Origin: Candidatus Gastranaerophilales bacterium
GTDB taxonomy: Bacteria; Cyanobacteriota; Vampirovibrionia; Gastranaerophilales; Gastranaerophilaceae
Length of the DNA: 8,141 bases
Direction: 5' to 3'
Assembly (NCBI GenBank): GCA_900772035.1
Contig: CAAGQE010000241.1
Location: forward strand, 1-8,141
In this document: positions 6,903 to 8,141 of the stretch, in pieces
How the letters are laid out: each line of letters begins with the position of its first letter
Position numbering within the stretch: position 1 is the stretch's first letter
Made by a program: the position numbers and the translations under genes
The notes under the pieces: model-generated
What the model was told of the DNA's origin: nothing
The model's database searches: none
Seen by the model: the letters and a program-made list of their open reading frames with translations, nothing else

Positions 6903-8122
6903 TTTTTTATTTCATCTTCTTGGTTTGCCAACGTTTCTAGTTCTGCAAATATAATATCTCTTACTCTTTGGCTTGTGCCAGATTTGAGGGTGGTTAAAAG
7001 ATTTTTCTTTTCTTTCCCTAATGCTTTTAATTTGTTTTTTAAATCTTTTACGACCAAATTGTCTAAATCTTTTTTACACATAGCAACAACGGTTCTTGCA
7101 ATTTTATCTATATTTTTAGGGGTTAAGATATTCCGACAAGTATTTACCACAATATCCTCAATTAGTTGCTTTTTTATACTCTTTTTATCGCATAATTTTT
7201 TCCTTGCTTTTACGCATTTATAGTAACAATGTAAAGTACCTGTTTTTGAAGTGCCAGAAACCCCGACCATCATGTCTTTACAATGCCCACAAAATATCTT
7301 TGTTGTTAGTAAATATTCTTCTTTTGCTCTTGTGCTCCTAGATACTTTTTTGTTTTTATTCGCTATTTGATTTACCTGAAAAAACAATTCATCAGAAATT
7401 ATTCTTGGAATTGTATCAGGAGTTTCTTTGCCCTTATATGTGTATGTTCCAATGTATTTTTTGTTTACCAACATATTTCTTAAAGAATTTTTATTAAATT
7501 TCCCACCAATAGAAGTTTTAATATTGCGTTTGTTTAGGTAATCACAAATTTCAACTATTGTATGTCCTGCAGCGTACATCTCAAAGATCTTTTTTACAAA
7601 AGGTGCAGTTGTATCATCTATTTCTAATTTATGGGTTTCTTTATTTACTTTATAACCCAAACCACAATTACCGCCTAAAAACTGGAATTTTGAAGCACTA
7701 TTATCGTAACCACGTTTAATTTTTTCAGATAATTCTTTTGAATAATATTCATTTAAACCTTCAAAAATTGATTCCATTAAAGCGCCTGCCGAATTATCTT
7801 CGATATGTTCTTTTGCAGAAATAACCTTAACTCCGAATTTTTTCAATTCATGCTTAATGCAAACACTATCAAATTTACTTCTTGAAAATCGATCTAATTG
7901 ATAAACCAAAATTCCTTGAAATGTTCTTGTTTTAGCATCTTCTATCATTCTTTGAAAATTCGGTCTGCTATCATTTGTTCCAGTAAAGGCTCTATCAATA
8001 TATTTGGCAATTACATTAAGGTTATTTTGTTTTGCATAGTCGTAGCAAACATTTAATTGACCTTCAATGGATTGTTCTGTTTGGTTATGGCTTGAATATC
8101 TTGCATATATTACTATGTCCAT
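6896..8122 (-). CDS. large serine recombinase (site-specific integrase), main frame, broken near its 3' end
   Basis: Large serine recombinases integrate and excise phages and conjugative or mobilizable elements through a covalent Ser-DNA intermediate. The frame gives 408 residues. The resolvase domain (about 1-145) has Y-A-R-Y-S with catalytic Ser10, the Q-S-I-E-G-Q-L motif, and L-D-R-F-S-R with Arg78 and Arg81. The recombinase domain (about 150-255) contains G-L-G-Y-K-V and N-M-L-V-N-K-K-Y-I-G-T-Y. A zinc ribbon follows with Cys278, Cys281, Cys303 and Cys311, then a lysine/leucine-rich coiled coil (about 352-408). The frame stops prematurely at a TAG (6896-6898) right after an A_AAA_AAC heptamer, and the missing C-terminus follows in the -1 frame. 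The start Met is the family-typical one, although only a weak AAGAAA-like site precedes it. Domain style resembles Firmicutes elements, suggesting lateral transfer. No excision factor or cargo is visible. Confidence 0.93.
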   Translation of the reverse strand: MDIVIYARYSSHNQTEQSIEGQLNVCYDYAKQNNLNVIAKYIDRAFTGTNDSRPNFQRMIEDAKTRTFQGILVYQLDRFSRSKFDSVCIKHELKKFGVKVISAKEHIEDNSAGALMESIFEGLNEYYSKELSEKIKRGYDNSASKFQFLGGNCGLGYKVNKETHKLEIDDTTAPFVKKIFEMYAAGHTIVEICDYLNKRNIKTSIGGKFNKNSLRNMLVNKKYIGTYTYKGKETPDTIPRIISDELFFQVNQIANKNKKVSRSTRAKEEYLLTTKIFCGHCKDMMVGVSGTSKTGTLHCYYKCVKARKKLCDKKSIKKQLIEDIVVNTCRNILTPKNIDKIARTVVAMCKKDLDNLVVKDLKNKLKALGKEKKNLLTTLKSGTSQRVRDIIFAELETLANQEDEIKNK

Positions 8123-8141
8123 TTATTTCTTGTTTTTTCCA

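Larger units (their letters stand above)
6003..8141. mobile_element. eroded mobile-element region, continuing beyond the right edge
   Basis: From the broken cupin gene rightwards, the sequence holds only recombination-related or orphan pieces: a short + strand frame, a transposase-like N-terminal fragment, an inverted repeat with GTGCAA motifs, and a frameshifted large serine recombinase. It is also visibly richer in A and T than the left part. No complete element with two ends can be drawn. The left limit at about 6003 is fixed by loss of cupin coding sequence; the right limit lies outside the window. Confidence 0.55.

Noticed and set aside
6772..7223. Open frames on the plus strand across the recombinase
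   Set aside because: They are antisense shadows rich in F, S and L; the minus strand carries the recognised recombinase domains.

Overview
The window is an AT-rich bacterial segment of six main coding units plus a degraded mobile-DNA zone on the right. The taxon cannot be fixed from the sequence. Compact spacing, AAGGA/AGGAG-type ribosome binding sites, a secreted hydrolase, a GT-C membrane protein and a clostridial-style large serine recombinase suit an uncultured, probably gut-associated bacterium. A Gastranaerophilales/Vampirovibrionia-like cyanobacterial relative is my guess, from general style only and with low confidence.

Left part (1-2786): the 3' end of tgt (queuosine tRNA modification, + strand) meets tail-to-tail, with a 1-base gap, a leftward two-gene unit: a CNT-type nucleoside transporter followed after about 30 bases by a membrane-anchored ankyrin-repeat protein. 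The transporter keeps the family fold motifs, but its first re-entrant hairpin lacks the usual Q-T-E-A-P nucleobase-binding motif. A 131-bp divergent promoter region separates it from the next unit.

Middle (2787-5631): a + strand pair whose reading frames overlap by 13 bases, a secreted alpha/beta-hydrolase-like protein (Ser166 in G-Y-S-A-G) and a polytopic GT-C-type glycosyltransferase-like protein. They probably act together on an envelope or extracytoplasmic substrate, which is unknown. The first gene has a TATAAT box so close to its ATG that the mRNA should be nearly leaderless. A hairpin at the end of the second gene can serve as a terminator in both directions.

Right part (5640-8141): a cupin gene on the minus strand has lost its start and N-terminus at about 6000. 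Next to the break are a short orphan frame on the + strand, the N-terminal piece of what looks like a Mu-type transposase, a cluster of GTGCAA motifs forming a 20/21-matched inverted repeat with 10-bp phasing, and a large serine recombinase. The recombinase is split by a -1 frameshift exactly at an A_AAA_AAC heptamer. This is best read as an insertion hotspot or mobile-element boundary with several eroded layers. The element continues past the right edge, so its cargo is not visible. I do not see a complete new system in the window. The most unusual items are the altered transporter binding motif, the slippery-site recombinase and the GTGCAA inverted repeat.
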